Origin: Candidatus Mediterraneibacter avicola
GTDB lineage: Bacteria; Bacillota; Clostridia; Lachnospirales; Lachnospiraceae
Reading direction: 5' to 3'
Length of the DNA: 33,952 nucleotides
NCBI GenBank assembly: GCA_019115385.1
Contig: DXDR01000065.1
Coordinates: 1 to 33,952, forward strand
Shown: positions 31,641 to 33,952 of the stretch, piece by piece
How the letters are laid out: each line of letters starts with the position of its first letter
Position numbering within the stretch: the stretch's first letter is position 1
The notes under the pieces: generated by a model
The model's database searches: none
What the model saw: the letters and a program-made list of their open reading frames with translations, nothing else
Told to the model about the DNA's origin: nothing
Translations under genes and position numbers: made by a program

Positions 31641-31848
31641 CTCCTTATCCTCTGGAAAATGTAACACGGGCGTCCATAATCCGTTTTGCCGGCCACTGAA
31701 AACAGCGCTGCCCGCTCTATTTCCCTATATCATATGCGCCGTCCGCCTCTGCTATTCTCTTTCCGTAAAAAGTCCGCTGCACAAATGTTGATCCAGGTCA
31801 GATGCGAACAGCCCTCTCTGAAACGTGCCGGAATCTGCCATTCGCGGC

Positions 31849-31877
31849 TTGTTTTTTCATTATTGCCGCTGTATAAT
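31849..31877 (+). promoter_or_regulatory. Promoter for plsC
   Basis: TTGTTT (31849-31854), 17 bases, TATAAT (31872-31877) on the plus strand, about 60 bases ahead of the plsC start. The remainder of the divergent gap 31668-31848 shows no feature I can support. Confidence 0.78.
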
Positions 31878-31936
31878 ATTTTTACGTTATTTCAGGAGAG
31901 ATTCGTTTTACTACACAGAAAAAGAGGGCTTATACC

Positions 31937-32671
31937 ATGTTTCGATTTATATGTATTGTATTATTTCTGATCGCATATCTGATCCTTACCATTCCCGTTC
32001 TCATTGTGGAGTGGATTATTGGAAAATTTAATCCGCGCGCCCGGGATATCAGTTCCCTGCGGATCGTTCAGTGGGGATTTAAAGTGATATTAAAAATAGC
32101 CGGGGTAAAGACAACGGTGATCGGGGAAGAAAATATTCCTGATGAACCTGTACTTTTTATCGGAAATCACCGCAGCTATTTTGATATTCTTCTGACATAC
32201 AGCAGATGCAGAAGACCGACCGGTTATATTGCCAAAAAAGAGATGGAGCGCTATCTCACGCTGACGGCGTGGATGAAGCGCGTCTACTGCCTGTTCCTGG
32301 ACAGAAGCAATCCAAAAGAAGGGCTGAAGACAATCCTTCAGGCCATAGACTATATTAAAAACGGTATCTCCATCTGCATCTTCCCCGAGGGCACCCGCAA
32401 CTCCGGCGAAGAACTGAGCATGCTGCCATTCAAAGATGGAGCTTTTAAAATCTCAACAAAAACCGGCTGTGCGATCATTCCTATTTCACTGAACAACACG
32501 GCCGAGATTTTTGAAAATCATATGCCGAAGGTACGGAAAACCCATGTGGTAATTGAATATGGAAAGCCGATCTACCCAGATCAGCTGGACAAAGACACTA
32601 AACGCCATATCGGCGATCATGTTGAAAATATCATCCGTGAAACCATACACAAAAACGCAGAACTTGTATGA
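31937..32671 (+). CDS. plsC: 1-acyl-sn-glycerol-3-phosphate acyltransferase
   Basis: Adds the second acyl chain to lysophosphatidate, giving phosphatidate for membrane phospholipids. The 244-aa protein has an N-terminal membrane segment (about 4-28), the catalytic HX4D motif NHRSYFD (His78, Asp83), the glycerol-phosphate site IFPEGTRN (148-155) and a CAIIPISL block. Length fits the PlsC family. Start ATG at 31937 with AGAGGG about 9 bases upstream. It is divergent from the lipoprotein-sipL unit and has its own promoter and terminator. Confidence 0.9.
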   Translation: MFRFICIVLFLIAYLILTIPVLIVEWIIGKFNPRARDISSLRIVQWGFKVILKIAGVKTTVIGEENIPDEPVLFIGNHRSYFDILLTYSRCRRPTGYIAKKEMERYLTLTAWMKRVYCLFLDRSNPKEGLKTILQAIDYIKNGISICIFPEGTRNSGEELSMLPFKDGAFKISTKTGCAIIPISLNNTAEIFENHMPKVRKTHVVIEYGKPIYPDQLDKDTKRHIGDHVENIIRETIHKNAELV

Positions 32672-32683
32672 TCCATTCTGACA

Positions 32684-32731
32684 AAAGCAGGCAGCATCAG
32701 AAATATTTCTTACTCTGATGCCGCCTGCTTT
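32684..32731. terminator. Bidirectional terminator between plsC and the nitroreductase gene
   Basis: AAAGCAGGCAGCATCAGA (32684-32701) pairs with TCTGATGCCGCCTGCTTT (32714-32731), 17 of 18 bases, with T residues continuing on the plus side. It serves two convergent genes. Confidence 0.85.
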
Positions 32732-32746
32732 TTCTCTGTCTGTCAT

Positions 32747-33538
32747 TTATCTCCACACAATATCTGCTTTCTTTCTGGGAGCCGTCCTCCTATATGTCAC
32801 CGCCGGATATCCTGCCAGCATACAGCACACAAGAGTTATATCCTGTATTCCAAGCCATTCTTTCAGCACAGGACAGGCTTCGATGATCCGGTTCAGATAG
32901 CCGCTGTACAGTATACCTGCGCCTTCCGCAACCGCCATGTTCTCAATATTGGCAGCCGCCAGTCCGCCGTCCAGCGAATTGTCTGCAGCAATCAGGATAC
33001 AGGCCGGAGCATTGAAGAACAGACCGTCGTCCTTCAGATCCTTTCTCCGCCTCCGGTACAGAAATTTAAACATCATAGAATAATGCGGCATCTCCTTTTT
33101 TATCTTTTCCGCCAGATCTGGTACCTGCTGCCAGAGCAGTTCTTTAAACACTTCCAGTTCTTCCTGAAGTACGATAAACCGACATGCCTGCCGGTTCTTT
33201 GCCGTCGCAGTGTACCTTCCGGCCTGCAGGATCCGTTCCATGCACGCCCGGTCTATTTTCTGGCCGCGGAAATTACGGATGCTCCTTCTGAACTTCACCG
33301 CATGGAGAAAATGTTCCGGCTTTACGGTAAATGTCGCAGGATCATACTCTTCCACGTCATCCATCTCATACTCCGGAATGCTCACAGCCGCCTGCGGACA
33401 GACCGCCACACAGTGCCCGCACTGGATACAGTCCGGCGACCAGACTGCCTTTGCTTCATGAAGTGCGATCTTCCCTGCAGGACAGTCATCTGCGCAGAGT
33501 CCGCATCCTATACATTTTTCTTTGTCAATTACGATCAT
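32747..33538 (-). CDS. Ferredoxin-nitroreductase fusion protein
   Basis: 263 aa. The N-terminus holds two [4Fe-4S] motifs: Cys 9, 12, 15, 19 and Cys 37, 40, 43, 47. A nitroreductase (FMN) domain follows from about residue 78, starting FRRSIRNFRGQKID and including the flavin-contact segments GRYTATAKNRQACRFIV, NAPACILIAAD and ENMAVAEGAGILYSGY. The clusters should pass ferredoxin-level electrons to the flavin. Fused proteins of this kind are common in anaerobes; substrates are rarely known. The C-terminal AGYPAVTYRRTAPRK is typical of the family. Confidence 0.88.
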   Translation of the reverse strand: MIVIDKEKCIGCGLCADDCPAGKIALHEAKAVWSPDCIQCGHCVAVCPQAAVSIPEYEMDDVEEYDPATFTVKPEHFLHAVKFRRSIRNFRGQKIDRACMERILQAGRYTATAKNRQACRFIVLQEELEVFKELLWQQVPDLAEKIKKEMPHYSMMFKFLYRRRRKDLKDDGLFFNAPACILIAADNSLDGGLAAANIENMAVAEGAGILYSGYLNRIIEACPVLKEWLGIQDITLVCCMLAGYPAVTYRRTAPRKKADIVWR

Positions 33539-33636
33539 AATCTTTTTCTCCTATCAACTGTATCATTATACCTTCTCCAGAAGAATTTTTCAAACATATT
33601 GCCTGCACAGAGAAAAAGATACAGCGGCTCATATGA

Positions 33637-33952
33637 TCACGCCGCAAAATTACCCGTGTACAGCTGATAGTATTTCCCTTTCGCCTCGATCAGTTCATCG
33701 TGGCTTCCCCGCTCGATGATCCTTCCCTGCTCCATAACCATAATGCAGTCCGAATTCTTGATGGTAGACAGTCTGTGTGCGATGACAAATGTGGTCCTTC
33801 CTTTCATCAGAGCGTCCATACCTGCCTGCACAAGCCCTTCTGTCCGGGTATCAATGGATGATGTAGCCTCATCCAGGATCAGTACCGGCGGATCTGCTAC
33901 CGCCGCCCGGGCAATCGCAAGAAGCTGTCTCTGCCCCTGGCTTAAGTTGCTT
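33637..33952 (-). CDS. ABC exporter ATPase, C-terminal end (partial)
   Basis: The last about 104 codons of a gene that enters from the right edge. The reading includes the ABC signature [15 protein letters not shown], Walker [13 protein letters not shown], the H-loop [10 protein letters not shown] and the C-terminal [13 protein letters not shown]. This matches the nucleotide-binding half of an ABCB/MsbA-like multidrug or lipid exporter, in which a membrane domain would precede it outside the window. Substrate unknown. Confidence 0.9.
   Translation of the reverse strand, partial: SNLSQGQRQLLAIARAAVADPPVLILDEATSSIDTRTEGLVQAGMDALMKGRTTFVIAHRLSTIKNSDCIMVMEQGRIIERGSHDELIEAKGKYYQLYTGNFAA

Overview
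The window looks like chromosomal DNA of an anaerobic, spore-forming Gram-positive of the Clostridia, most likely a Lachnospiraceae member. This rests on gene content: HydF ([FeFe]-hydrogenase maturation), SpoIIR, a SipL-type spore coat protein, a type III glutamine synthetase, the murB-rapZ-whiA-HPr/Crh cluster, a selenocysteine tRNA, strong GGAGG ribosome sites with occasional TTG/GTG starts, and moderate GC. No prophage, complete insertion sequence or CRISPR array was seen. Most genes lie on the minus strand.

Layout. 1-1314 has no convincing protein gene apart from the first codons of rpsJ (S10 operon, minus). It holds the rpsJ promoter with a folded leader of about 270 nt, an unidentified hairpin-rich element of about 190 nt (389-579), and a short plus-strand unit made of a near-consensus promoter followed about 25 nt later by a strong terminator. 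1315-2704 carries hydF behind selC (tRNA-Sec, anticodon UCA). 2838-8060 holds a J-domain protein, a zinc-ribbon membrane protein and a gliding-type ABC export operon (ATPase, permease, GldG-like protein), whose last gene (DUF4340-like) is broken. 8167-11463 holds a small membrane protein, a YbaK/ProX deacylase, an unusual ABC-class ATPase and an Rpn-type tail fragment. 11823-14222 holds glnN with a promoter-terminator (attenuator-like) leader and three palindromic repeats at its 3' end. 14243-15214 is fba. 15187-15758 is a patch of gene remnants including a Doc-like C-terminus. tRNA-Glu(CUC) follows.

16133-24128 is cell-envelope and central regulation: lipid kinase, the operon murB-rapZ-whiA-crh, the divergent CNNM transporter-like gene with an N-acetylmuramoyl-L-alanine amidase, and glmM. 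24441-27168 holds a Cof-type HAD phosphatase, an acyl-ACP thioesterase and a cation-efflux protein. 27178-31640 is a minus-strand cluster with sporulation links: PrcB-like lipoprotein, sipL, ispE, a FadR-type GntR regulator and spoIIR. The right end has plsC, a ferredoxin-nitroreductase fusion, and the ATPase end of an ABC exporter.

Most genes are ordinary. The points most worth checking are the unidentified structured element, the short promoter-terminator unit, the Crh-like HPr with Asp at position 15, the attenuator ahead of glnN, a dispersed AAAGGGG/CCCCTTT palindrome family with a 46-bp tandem array, and the decayed genes (DUF4340-like, Rpn tail, Doc remnant).
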